From Balneolaceae bacterium (GTDB lineage Bacteria > Bacteroidota > Rhodothermia > Balneolales > Balneolaceae): a stretch of DNA of 15,655 nt. Location of the stretch: NCBI GenBank assembly GCA_021767245.1, contig JAASTO010000043.1, positions 1 to 15,655 of the forward strand. Direction: 5' to 3'. Below are positions 6,951 to 13,884 of the stretch, piece after piece (the stretch's first letter is position 1; every line of letters starts with the position of its first letter). The notes beneath the pieces are model-generated. The model ran no database searches and was not told the DNA's origin. It saw nothing but the letters and a program-made list of their open reading frames with translations. The position numbers were made by a program, and so were the translations under genes.

Positions 6951-7716
6951 CCAAATCCAATCCTTCTATCCGGATGAGTTACACCGCTATCCTAAATTTT
7001 TATTGAGGGAGTACCTGCAGTACAAGATTTTGGAGATCATTTTTGAAAGTCCCTATGCCAAAGGCCTGTGCTTTCTTGGGGGGACATGTCTTCGAATTGT
7101 ACATGGAAATCAGCGCTTTTCTGAAGATCTTGATTTTGATAACCTCTCGTTAAATGAAGATGAATTTGAAAAAGTGGCCCGACATATTAAAAAGGAACTC
7201 ACCCGAGAAGGATTTGAGACCGAAATGAGAACTGTGATGAAAGGAGCCTGGCACTGCCATATAAAGTTTCCGGGATTGCTTTTTGAGAAAGGGTTATCGG
7301 GCCACAGGGAGGAAAAGATTCTTATTCAATTAGATGCCGAGCCACAGCATTTCGATTATGAGCCGGAACGGTTTGTACTAAACCGGTTCGAGGTATTTAC
7401 CACCATTTTGACCACGCCATTGCCGCTCTTGATGGCTCAAAAGTTATATGCTATTGTTAACCGCGAAAGGAATAAAGGCAGAGACTTCTTTGATATGGTT
7501 TTCCTGATGGGTCGTAACATCCAGCCCGACTACGATTATCTTGAGGATAAAATTTCGGTATCCGATGCCGAGAACTTAAAAGAAGTCGTTCTGGAAAAAT
7601 GCCAGCAACTGGATATGGAAGAAATGGCCAAGGACGTGGAGCCCTTTCTATTCAAACCAACGGACAGAAAAAAGGTAATCCGGTTTGAAGATGTGGTGAA
7701 GCAATACTCATTTTGA
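6937..7716 (+). CDS. abiEii: AbiEii/AbiGii-family nucleotidyltransferase toxin (TA pair 2)
   Basis: The protein has 259 residues and shows all the usual AbiEii motifs: FLGGTCLRIVHG (47-57), RFSEDLDFD with D64 and D66 (60-68), a third acidic position in ILIQLDAEP (D133), MAQKLYAIVNR with K169, and GRDFFD (181-186). AbiEii toxins are nucleotidyltransferases that arrest growth and give phage-abortive infection. Related enzymes modify tRNA 3' ends, but the target here is not visible. The start lies inside the antitoxin gene (14-base overlap). No active-site residue looks lost, so the protein should be functional. Confidence 0.92.
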   Translation: MLTLDQIQSFYPDELHRYPKFLLREYLQYKILEIIFESPYAKGLCFLGGTCLRIVHGNQRFSEDLDFDNLSLNEDEFEKVARHIKKELTREGFETEMRTVMKGAWHCHIKFPGLLFEKGLSGHREEKILIQLDAEPQHFDYEPERFVLNRFEVFTTILTTPLPLLMAQKLYAIVNRERNKGRDFFDMVFLMGRNIQPDYDYLEDKISVSDAENLKEVVLEKCQQLDMEEMAKDVEPFLFKPTDRKKVIRFEDVVKQYSF

Positions 7717-7755
7717 TTATAAAAAGTGACCAGAGTATAGCTTACTAAGTGAACT

Positions 7756-7844
7756 AACCGGCAATGTAACCGGCAAAAATATCTGTTTTATATTCGTTAT
7801 GATTAAGATTATGCTGTTCTTAGGTGCCAGATTTTAACCGGCAA
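7756..7844 (+). repeat. AACCGGCAA short repeats (two at 12-bp period, one distant)
   Basis: Exact copies of AACCGGCAA lie at 7756-7764, 7768-7776 (12 bases apart) and 7836-7844. The word is close to the ACCGGGCAA core of the 12-bp tandem repeat at 5804-5863. Confidence 0.65.
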
Positions 7845-8047
7845 ATTATAGCGAAGGTCAAAAGTTCATTTGCGAAAGTTATCAAGAAGCGAATTCCCAT
7901 GAAAAACACATATGATTTCTGAAAATCGTATATATATAGTCGATTATATGAAAAATGGTTATTAGCTATTCTATATAGTTTAAAATCTATTCAGTTTGTC
8001 AACTATTTCATTACATATTTGCTGTATTTTAAACCGCTTAAGTTCTG

Positions 8048-8086
8048 AACTGCAAAACCAGACGAATTTCATGCAGTTTTGCAGTT
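8048..8086. repeat. 11-bp perfect inverted repeat behind a gene remnant
   Basis: AACTGCAAAAC (8048-8058) pairs with GTTTTGCAGTT (8076-8086) across 17 bases. It begins 9 bases beyond the stop of the - strand remnant (8096), the place of a transcription terminator, but neither side has a T-run. It may be a processing or protein site. Confidence 0.5.
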
Positions 8087-8095
8087 GAAAACTAT

Positions 8096-8212
8096 TCAGC
8101 TTTTTAAAAATGATTCTAATTTTTGCTTAACCGGATTCAAACGATCAGCATGTTGTAGAGCCCATTTCTTCCATTCGTTGAATTTTTGGGTTTGTTCATC
8201 GCTGAAGTTATT
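8096..8212 (-). pseudogene. C-terminal remnant of an unrecognised protein
   Basis: The last 38 codons before the TGA read like a real C-terminus: NNFSDEQTQKFNEWKKWALQ followed by HADRLNPVKQKLESFLKS. This is a helical, W/K-rich tail of a type I have seen closing larger proteins but cannot name. Upstream in frame (beyond about 8212) the reading becomes arbitrary and runs antisense to the remnant on the other strand. No ATG with a ribosome site is near. I read it as the 3' stump of a gene whose front was deleted. Confidence 0.4.
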
Positions 8213-8233
8213 ACTGTTTACCTGACCCAGTTT

Positions 8234-8524
8234 TTGGGGAAGCCAACACCAGAACCTGAGATGGCGGAATTCCAGGGTGGTTTTAAAGTTATACTCTATA
8301 AAGATCACTATTCAGAAGAACAGTTGAAGAAGCTGGGCTTGAATGAACGACAGATTAAAGCTGTGAAGTTTGTAAAAAATCATGCACAAATTACCAATGC
8401 TGAATATCAGGAGGAGTTTGATGTGGCGAGAAGGACTGCGACCAGAGATTTAAAAGAATTAGTAGAGAAAGGAGTTCTTAAATCTTCTGACATGAAAGGG
8501 GCCGGGGCTTATTATGAAATTTGA
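8234..8524 (+). pseudogene. C-terminal winged-helix stump of an AlbA_2/Schlafen-type ATP-binding regulator
   Basis: From about GKPTPEPEMAEFQGGFKVIL onward, the frame matches the typical end of COG2865-like proteins (AlbA_2 domain plus C-terminal HTH). It includes LGLNERQIKAVKFVKNHAQI, a winged helix TNAEYQEEFDVARRTATRDL, and a final GAGAYYEI. Full-length members have several hundred residues with the AlbA_2 domain at the front; here only about 96 remain. The open frame does extend back to a possible ATG at 8186, giving 112 codons, but that leader does not fit the family and lies antisense to the other remnant. A functional stand-alone HTH protein is possible but less likely. Confidence 0.6.
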
Positions 8525-8590
8525 ATTGCGCCATGATTGCGCCATAGTTGGGTCAAAATAGGGACAATCGGGACATAATTGGGCCATTAA
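8525..8590 (+). repeat. Degenerate about 11-bp tandem repeat following the AlbA_2/HTH stump
   Basis: Successive units are ATTGCGCCATG (8525), ATTGCGCCATAG (8536), TTGGGTCAAAA (8548), TAGGGACAATC (8559), GGGACATAA (8570) and TTGGGCCATTAA (8579). The first unit follows the TGA directly. I recall similar drifted short repeats after genes of this HTH class in other genomes, but cannot verify that here. Confidence 0.6.
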
Positions 8591-8857
8591 TTTGTTTGGA
8601 AAGGGTAGAAAAATAAATAACTGTACATTCCTTTAGTACTTGTAATGAAGTAGTAATATTTATGATGGGCAATAGTAGCGATATCGCTAAAACCGATTAC
8701 TTTTTATAAAAATTGTTTACAAATAGGGGTTATTTATTAAAAAATTCACCAAAAAGTCTTTTAATGAAAAGGCGAGCTAGAAGGAATTAAATATAAAAAG
8801 GTGAAAATTCTACTGAGTTATATGAGTAAACCGGAATAAAACAGCATTCCTGGGGAA
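8591..8857. other. 267-bp gap left of the IS element
   Basis: The gap is AT-rich and non-coding. It holds a 14-bp perfect palindrome TAGCGATATCGCTA (8676-8689) and, touching the IS, a small hairpin CATTCC-TGG-GGAATG (8845-8859). No gene or clear promoter was seen. Confidence 0.55.
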
Positions 8858-8876
8858 TGTTCATTAAAGTGTGTCA
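8858..8876 (+). repeat. Left terminal inverted repeat of the IS256-family element
   Basis: It pairs with 10110-10128 (17 of 19). The core AAGTGTGTCA (8867-8876) is exact in both ends, and the transposase TAA lies at 8864-8866. Confidence 0.7.
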
Positions 8877-10093
8877 GGGGTTAAAAATCTGTCTTCGAAG
8901 TAATCTACTAAATCCCGGCGAACCGAAGACCATTCAAACATAGCTCCACTCCACTTGGTTTGGGCGTTCATCGTGGCCAGGTAGATTTGTTTAACAATGG
9001 CATTCTCGCTGCTGAATGCTCCTTTGGTTTTGGTTACTTTGCGAACCATCCGGTGATAACTCTCAATCGGGTTATTTGTATAAATGACCCTGCGTAGCGC
9101 CGGTGGGTACTTATAAAAGTTGGTCAACCGATCCCAGTTAGCATGCCAGCTGCGGAAGATCACCTTGTATTTTGTTCCCCAGGTATGTTCGGCCTGCTCC
9201 AGATACTGTTGGGCAGCAGCCTCATTCAGGGCGGTATACACTTTTCTTAAATCCTGACTGACCGCCTTATAGTCTTTATAGTTCACATACTTGAGGCTGT
9301 TGCGCATTTGATGCACCAGGCATAGTTGCACATCCGTACGGGGAAACAGGTCCTCAATAGCATCTCCGAATCCAGTCAGGTTATCGATGCAGGCCACAAA
9401 GATGTCTTCTACGCCCCGGGTTTGCAACTCGTGGAGTACGCTGCGCCAAAAACTGGCCGATTCAATATCTCCAAAGTAAATTCCCAGCACCTGCTTGATG
9501 CCCTCGGTGTTGACCGCCAGCACCGAATACACGGCCTTGGAAACTACTTTACCGTGCTCGCGAACTTTAAAATGCATCGCATCCAGCCACATCACCGGGT
9601 ACACCGAATCCAAAGGGCGGGCCTGCCAGTCCAGGATCTCTGGCAGGATCCGGTCGGTAATTGCACTGAGCGTGCCTGTACTTACCTCTACGCCATACAT
9701 ATCGCTCAGATGAGCCTGAATATCCCGATAACTCATACCCCGACTGTAGAGCGAGAGAATCTTGGTATCCACATCACTGGTAAGCCGCCGCTGACGCTTG
9801 GGGAGCGTTTGTGGGGAAAAACTGCCATCGCGGTCACGGGGAGTAAAGATTTCAAATCCTCCCAGTGAGCTTTGCACATTCTTGCTGCCCCGGCCATTAC
9901 GGCGATTGGAGCTCGTTCCTTTCTCTTCTTCCAGATGAGCGTCCATCTCGCCTTCCAGGCTCGCTTCTATCACGCGTTTAAGCAGGGGCGTGAACACCCC
10001 GTCCTGCCCCGTTAAGGGCTTGCCCTGGGTTAATTGCTCCGATAACTGTTTTACCAAAGCATCCAGATGTTTGTTGTTTTTTGTAGGTTCCAT
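8864..10093 (-). CDS. IS256-family (mutator-type) transposase
   Basis: This 409-residue, full-length DDE transposase has its catalytic residues in the expected settings: D171 in PVMWLDAMHFKVRE, D237 in VACIDNLTGFGDA, and E344 in YTNNPIESYHRMVRK. The family signature LCLVHQMRNSLKYV lies at 257-270. An N-terminal basic, glycine-rich stretch (NRRNGRGSK, 63-71) precedes TPRDRDGSF. No frameshift or lost catalytic residue is seen, so the element may still be active. The ATG at 10093 lies 17 bases inside the right terminal repeat, with no visible Shine-Dalgarno. The gene is visibly richer in G+C than the AT-rich DNA to its left. Long + strand open frames within it are antisense shadows. Confidence 0.96.
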   Translation of the reverse strand: MEPTKNNKHLDALVKQLSEQLTQGKPLTGQDGVFTPLLKRVIEASLEGEMDAHLEEEKGTSSNRRNGRGSKNVQSSLGGFEIFTPRDRDGSFSPQTLPKRQRRLTSDVDTKILSLYSRGMSYRDIQAHLSDMYGVEVSTGTLSAITDRILPEILDWQARPLDSVYPVMWLDAMHFKVREHGKVVSKAVYSVLAVNTEGIKQVLGIYFGDIESASFWRSVLHELQTRGVEDIFVACIDNLTGFGDAIEDLFPRTDVQLCLVHQMRNSLKYVNYKDYKAVSQDLRKVYTALNEAAAQQYLEQAEHTWGTKYKVIFRSWHANWDRLTNFYKYPPALRRVIYTNNPIESYHRMVRKVTKTKGAFSSENAIVKQIYLATMNAQTKWSGAMFEWSSVRRDLVDYFEDRFLTPDTL

Positions 10094-10109
10094 GTGTCTA
10101 AGTTAGTTA

Positions 10110-10128
10110 TGACACACTTAATTGAACA
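10110..10128 (-). repeat. Right terminal inverted repeat of the IS256-family element
   Basis: It is the inverted partner of 8858-8876. The stretch TGACACACTT (10110-10119) is the exact core. Confidence 0.7.
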
Positions 10129-10133
10129 GTCTC

Positions 10134-10157
10134 CTGATCACTGATAACTGATCACTG
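10134..10157. repeat. Direct repeat CTGATCACTG x2
   Basis: CTGATCACTG occurs at 10134-10143 and 10148-10157, separated by ATAA. The second copy includes the stop of the LolA-like gene (10152-10154). It begins 6 bases beyond the IS end, so it may be a pre-existing intergenic repeat into or beside which the IS inserted. Confidence 0.6.
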
Positions 10158-10910
10158 CAATCGTCTCATATTCTGAACACTAAAGAAGCTTTCCGGGATG
10201 TTTTCGTTGAATTCCATTGATTTGTATTCAAGCACCGTCATATGGCCTTCTTTATCCATTGGGATCATTTCCATGCGTGAGGGTAACTGCCGCCCGTCAA
10301 AATCCTTCACATCCATTCCATTCATCACATTGATCAATTCCCCGAATTCATCATAAAACTCTGCTCTTAACTCGATGTATTCTTGCTTTGATATCCACAC
10401 ATCCACTCTCGTCCATACAACCGGGGCATCCGGTTTGGGGGTCATTTCGATCTTATAGCACTCGTACCCCTGAATCGTTTTTTCCCCAACCAGTTCATGT
10501 TCATAATCTGTCACAGCAGAGGATTCACGAACCAGGTCATCGTTGGTAAAATCTGATCCCATCCATGACTGCATCATCATTGATGGTGGCATTTTTATGG
10601 TTCTTCCCACATTCGGGATCCAGTTCCAAATCTCGTTACCCCGTTTAAGAAAAGCAGTGCCCCTATCGCGGGCAGGGGCTGTGATCAGGATCATTGAATA
10701 TTCGGAACCGCGACTCCAGCTCTTCATGGATACTTCCCGACTCCAATCCGGCCTGACGATAGTCATGGTAACCTCTGCTTCCAGCGATTCTCCCCGCATC
10801 GTCTTATCCATTTTCTTCACGATTTCGGTTGCATTCTGAGCCAATACGGTTCCCGAAAGAAACAGTAAAACCAGTGAGAGTAAACAAGCTTTGGATTTGG
10901 ATGGTATCAT
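10152..10910 (-). CDS. Exported LolA-like outer-membrane lipoprotein-sorting family protein
   Basis: The 252-residue protein starts with a clear signal peptide (about 1-25: basic MIPSKSK, hydrophobic ACLLSLVLLFLSG, cleavage near VLAQ-N), so it should be periplasmic or outer-membrane associated. The mature part matches the COG2834/LolA_like group: EAEVTMTIVRPDWSREVSMK, ITAPARDRGTAFLKRGNEIW, a MMQSWMGSDFTNDDL segment, and KIEMTPKP. Such proteins are often encoded beside ABC or RND/MMPL-type transporters; no such partner is visible, and the IS lies just downstream. True LolA carries lipoproteins across the periplasm, but this subgroup's cargo is unknown. It is preceded by the only strong Shine-Dalgarno of the window and lies 89 bases behind hisH on the same strand. 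Confidence 0.85.
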   Translation of the reverse strand: MIPSKSKACLLSLVLLFLSGTVLAQNATEIVKKMDKTMRGESLEAEVTMTIVRPDWSREVSMKSWSRGSEYSMILITAPARDRGTAFLKRGNEIWNWIPNVGRTIKMPPSMMMQSWMGSDFTNDDLVRESSAVTDYEHELVGEKTIQGYECYKIEMTPKPDAPVVWTRVDVWISKQEYIELRAEFYDEFGELINVMNGMDVKDFDGRQLPSRMEMIPMDKEGHMTVLEYKSMEFNENIPESFFSVQNMRRLQ

Positions 10911-10922
10911 TTTGACCTCCCC
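10911..10922 (-). promoter_or_regulatory. Strong Shine-Dalgarno for the LolA-like gene
   Basis: On the - strand the bases before the ATG read GGGGAGGTCAAA-ATG, an excellent ribosome binding site at good spacing. It supports the start at 10910. Most other starts in the window lack one. Confidence 0.7.
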
Positions 10923-10999
10923 GGTTATTTAACCAAAACTAAGGTCAAAAGAAAATACCTGAAACACGTGAAGTTAAGGTGAAGAGCTGCCCCTTCATC

Positions 11000-11620
11000 C
11001 TAATTATCCAGGGCATTGGCTGCTTCAGGAGAGTAAACAAGATCCAGAAAATTTTGAAGAATCATTGAGCCAACACTTCCCGATTTTTCCGGGTGGAATT
11101 GAACCCCGATAAAATTATCCTTGGCAGCTATTGCTGAAAAGTCGTTGATATAATTACAGGTAGCTAACGTATGTTCACTTACAGGAGCATAATAACTATG
11201 CACAAAATACAGGTAGTTCTTTTCGATCAGGTTTTTAAGGATTGGATGATGTCCTGTACTTTGTAATTTATTCCAGCCCATGTGCGGTACCTTGGCCTTA
11301 GACTCATCAAACTTTTTGAGGGAACCGGGAATGATCCCTAGTCCGGTCGTATCCCCTTCCGATGAATTTTCATACATCAACTGCATTCCAACACAAATAC
11401 CAAGTACCGGCTTAGTCGTGTTCTTCAGCCATTCATCCACTCCTTTTTCTTTGAGTGACTCCATGGCAGCACCGGCATGTCCGACACCCGGAAATATTAC
11501 AGCTCTTGCACTTTCAAGTTCTTCAGGTGTCTCAGCAAAAAAATATCGTGCTTCAAGCCTCTCCAATGCATTGGCCACTGAAGCTGTGTTACCGGCTTTA
11601 TACTTGATGATAGCGATCAT
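11000..11620 (-). CDS. hisH: Imidazole glycerol phosphate synthase, glutamine amidotransferase subunit HisH
   Basis: This 206-residue class I glutamine amidotransferase has its catalytic triad visible: C76 in GICVGMQLMYE, and H176 and E178 in VQFHPEKSG. The opening IIKYKAGNTASV replaces the commoner IIDYGAGN, and FPGVGHAGAAM (43-53) forms the oxyanion-side loop. It releases ammonia from glutamine for HisF, which cyclises PRFAR to imidazole glycerol phosphate and AICAR. It is 7 bases behind hisB and surely co-transcribed. Its partner hisF and the intervening hisA do not follow; the next gene is the unrelated LolA-like one. The last 10 or so residues (SPEAANALDN) extend a little past the usual end. 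Confidence 0.96.
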   Translation of the reverse strand: MIAIIKYKAGNTASVANALERLEARYFFAETPEELESARAVIFPGVGHAGAAMESLKEKGVDEWLKNTTKPVLGICVGMQLMYENSSEGDTTGLGIIPGSLKKFDESKAKVPHMGWNKLQSTGHHPILKNLIEKNYLYFVHSYYAPVSEHTLATCNYINDFSAIAAKDNFIGVQFHPEKSGSVGSMILQNFLDLVYSPEAANALDN

Positions 11621-11627
11621 ATGAGAT

Positions 11628-12512
11628 CTACAGCGTCCCTTTTGAACTTGGGACCAGATTTTTTATGCGCCCGTTCTGTTCTATAGCCATCTTTAAAGAC
11701 CGGGCGAGACCCTTAAAGCAGGCTTCAATTTTGTGGTGATCATTTTTACCTGAAAAGCTAACATGTAATGTCGCTTTCAAGTTCATTGCCAGGCTATAAA
11801 AAAAATGTTCAACCATTTCTGTGGGGAAGTCTCCAATATATTCTCTCTTGAAGTCTCCTTCGAACACCAGATATGGCCGGCCTGACAGATCAATAGCTAC
11901 GGTAGCTTGCGTTTCGTCCATTGGTAACACGAAACCATAACGCTCAATTCCCATCTTATTTCCCAGGGCATTGGTGATCACTTCACCCAGGGCAATGGCT
12001 ACATCTTCAATGGTGTGGTGCTCATCAACTTCAAGGTCCCCTTCGCATTTCAGGTTCATATCGATCAAACCATGCCGGGCGATCTGATCCAGCATGTGAT
12101 CAAAGAAGTTCAATCCGGTTGAGATATCCGCCTTACCCGTGCCATCCAGATTCACCTCTATGCTGATATTCGTCTCATTGGTTTTACGCTGAATACTTGC
12201 TTTACGCGCTTTCCGGATGATAAACCCGATCACGGGTTCCCACCCCTCTGAAGTGATCAATGCTTCTTCCATTTTGAGAAGTTTAAGCTTCCCTTCATCT
12301 TCAGTGATAACCAGATCAGCGTCCCCTTTTTCAACAAACGAGATCCCTTCCTGTTCCAATATCGACCTTTGCTGAGATGAAATGACATCCGTTGGGATAT
12401 GCAGGTCACGCCCCCCATCCACAATTTGTTTTAAGGCAGAAATGGTGTTTTGACGGAAAATGAACCTTCCGGAAGGATCATTCAGTGCTTCTTTGGTAAT
12501 TGAGATCAACAT
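11628..12512 (-). CDS. hisB: Imidazoleglycerol-phosphate dehydratase HisB with decayed N-terminal domain
   Basis: The protein has 294 residues. Residues about 103-294 are a complete dehydratase with its metal-binding histidine clusters: FFDHMLDQIARHG (137-149), DEHHTIED (163-170), EHFFYSLA (235-242) and NDHHKIEACFK (257-267). It removes water from imidazoleglycerol phosphate to give imidazole acetol phosphate. The first 100 residues are extra. Their spacing (SITKEALNDPSGRFIFRQNT, then ISALKQIVDGGRDLHIPTDV) recalls the HAD histidinol-phosphatase half of bifunctional HisB, but the DxD nucleophile motif is absent and the domain is shorter than that of E. coli HisB. The phosphatase step therefore probably needs another enzyme. 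hisH follows after 7 bases. Confidence 0.95.
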   Translation of the reverse strand: MLISITKEALNDPSGRFIFRQNTISALKQIVDGGRDLHIPTDVISSQQRSILEQEGISFVEKGDADLVITEDEGKLKLLKMEEALITSEGWEPVIGFIIRKARKASIQRKTNETNISIEVNLDGTGKADISTGLNFFDHMLDQIARHGLIDMNLKCEGDLEVDEHHTIEDVAIALGEVITNALGNKMGIERYGFVLPMDETQATVAIDLSGRPYLVFEGDFKREYIGDFPTEMVEHFFYSLAMNLKATLHVSFSGKNDHHKIEACFKGLARSLKMAIEQNGRIKNLVPSSKGTL

Positions 12513-12588
12513 GGTTAGGCCTCTTAGGCGGACAAGTCGTCCATTTTTGATATTTACAGCTGATATTATTTAATAAAATAATCGTATT

Positions 12589-12677
12589 GAACGCGGATGA
12601 CACAGATTCAGCGGATTATCACTGATGAGTAAATTTTATATCTGTGGGTATCTATAAAATCCGCATCATCCGTGTTC
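12589..12677. repeat. Imperfect long palindromic intergenic repeat between hisC and hisB
   Basis: GAACGCGGATGA (12589-12600) is nearly inverted by TCATCCGTGTTC (12666-12677), 11 of 12. Further GCGGAT/ATCCGC pairing lies inside (about 12611-12616 with 12659-12664). The whole can fold into a long hairpin. I recall GCGGATGA-type repeats from intergenic DNA of several phyla. A shortened relative lies at 13829-13864. Confidence 0.65.
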
Positions 12678-12693
12678 CATAGCGTTGTATCTA

Positions 12694-13746
12694 CTATTGA
12701 ATATTCTTTAATGCAGCGAAGAACCGGTCGTTTTCTACGGACGTTCCAACAGTCAATCTTAAACAATCTTCGCAATGGGGTTCATTTCCCCTATACCGAA
12801 TGATCACGCCCTCATCAGCCAGTTTCTTATACACCTCCATGGCATCCTCTATCCTGAACAACACAAAATTGGCATCGGTTGGGTACACGCGTTTAACTTG
12901 TGGAAAAGTAATCAGCCTGCTGATCACTCGCTCCCTTTCTTCTAATACAGCATTAATATTCTTTTGCAGATTATCCAGGTTAGAAAACGCCTGATTCGCT
13001 TTTTGAGCCGTCAGTTTATTGATGTTGTATGGCGCCTTCACCTTCAAAAAGTAGGATATGATCTCCGCATCAGCCAGGGCAATTCCCAGCCTTATGCCCG
13101 CTAACCCAAATGATTTCGACATGGTTTGCAGAACCACAAGATTGTTGTAGTCAGTGAGGTTTCCGGCTAAACTGGCCTGAGTACTGAAATCAATATATGC
13201 CTCATCAATCACTACGATCCCATCAAATTCATTGAGCACCTGCATGATGTCATCGATATCCAGGCTGTTGGCAGTAGGATTATTGGGAGAACAAATAAAG
13301 ATCATTTTGGTCTCGGGTTGAACCGCTTCAAGGATCTGATCAGGCTGAAGCTGAAAATTCTCCGTCAATAGCACTTCATCCACAGCCACATCGTTGATCG
13401 CGGCAGATACTTTATACATACCATAGGTAGGTGGATTGATGATCACGCGATCTTTTCCCGGCGTACAAAAAATTCTGAACAGCAGATCAATGGCCTCATC
13501 ACTTCCTACACCCACAAACACATTTTCTGTATCCACCCCCCGGAATGCAGCGATCTTATCACGCAGTTCGTTCTGATACGGCATAGGATAACGGTTCAGC
13601 TCAAGGTCATCCGCGAAGGGTGCTCCAAAACTATTCTCGTTGGCATCCAGCAAGATACCGGAGTCGAAATCATCCCGGGCACTTCTGTAAGGTTTGAGGT
13701 CACGGATGTTTTCCCTCACCAGGGCATTAACGTCAATTTTTTTCAT
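12694..13746 (-). CDS. hisC: Histidinol-phosphate aminotransferase
   Basis: This 350-residue fold-type I PLP enzyme is of normal length. It has DANENSFGAP (34-43), GVGSDEAIDLLFR (79-91), ICSPNNPTAN (151-160), IDEAYIDF with D181 and Y184, and the PLP lysine K211 in TMSKSFGLAGIRLG. It converts imidazole acetol phosphate and glutamate to histidinol phosphate. Its ATG follows an AGGA too closely (TTAGGAATG) to be a standard ribosome site. It sits between hisD and hisB in the run hisG-D-C-B-H, though 138 and 181 base gaps separate it from its neighbours. Confidence 0.96.
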   Translation of the reverse strand: MKKIDVNALVRENIRDLKPYRSARDDFDSGILLDANENSFGAPFADDLELNRYPMPYQNELRDKIAAFRGVDTENVFVGVGSDEAIDLLFRIFCTPGKDRVIINPPTYGMYKVSAAINDVAVDEVLLTENFQLQPDQILEAVQPETKMIFICSPNNPTANSLDIDDIMQVLNEFDGIVVIDEAYIDFSTQASLAGNLTDYNNLVVLQTMSKSFGLAGIRLGIALADAEIISYFLKVKAPYNINKLTAQKANQAFSNLDNLQKNINAVLEERERVISRLITFPQVKRVYPTDANFVLFRIEDAMEVYKKLADEGVIIRYRGNEPHCEDCLRLTVGTSVENDRFFAALKNIQ

Positions 13747-13828
13747 TCCTAATGATTTATGATGTACTGCTTTATACGCATTCTATATGTTTCATGGAAT
13801 GCGAATGTCGCATATTTTTAAATTATTA

Positions 13829-13864
13829 CAGCGATTATCTACTTGATCCGCCTCATCCGCGTTC
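13829..13864. repeat. Shortened copy of the hisC-hisB intergenic repeat, between hisD and hisC
   Basis: ATCCGCCTCATCCGCGTTC (13846-13864) matches 12659-12677 at 17 of 19 positions. CAGCGATTATCTACT (13829-13843) resembles CAGCGGATTATCACT (12609-12623). It therefore looks like the same repeat with its middle deleted. A small hairpin ATGCGA-ATG-TCGCAT (13799-13813) lies just to the left. Confidence 0.6.
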
Positions 13865-13884
13865 TGTTCCGATGTACTTACAAA

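Larger units (their letters stand above)
7717..8095. other. 379-bp AT-rich gap without a gene
   Basis: No coding frame was supported. The gap contains three AACCGGCAA words (7756-7844), a very AT-rich segment with TATATATA (about 7930-7940), and an 11-bp inverted repeat at 8048-8086. Confidence 0.6.
8858..10128 (-). mobile_element. IS256-family insertion sequence
   Basis: A single transposase gene is flanked by imperfect 19-bp terminal inverted repeats. The left is TGTTCATTAAAGTGTGTCA (8858-8876) and the right end reads on the - strand as TGTTCAATTAAGTGTGTCA (10110-10128), with 17 of 19 bases alike. The strictly matching inner core is AAGTGTGTCA, so the true ends could be several bases further in. 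The left repeat contains the transposase stop codon. I find no 8-9 bp target duplication for any choice of ends. The size of about 1.27 kb is normal for the family, and the gene is intact. Confidence 0.82.

Noticed and set aside
8186..8233. ATG at 8186 as the start of a complete small HTH protein
   Set aside because: The leader is unlike the family and lies antisense to another C-terminal remnant; truncation explains it better.
8858..8863. TGTTCA at the IS ends equals the start of the TGTTCAC half-site
   Set aside because: It is six bases only, lacks the final C, and has no palindrome or 10-bp spacing; chance is sufficient.
9326..9868. Long + strand open frame inside the IS
   Set aside because: It is antisense to a clearly conserved transposase, and its translation shows no family motif.
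10911..10999. Terminator between hisH and the LolA-like gene
   Set aside because: Only a 5-bp imperfect stem without a T-run was found; read-through is possible.
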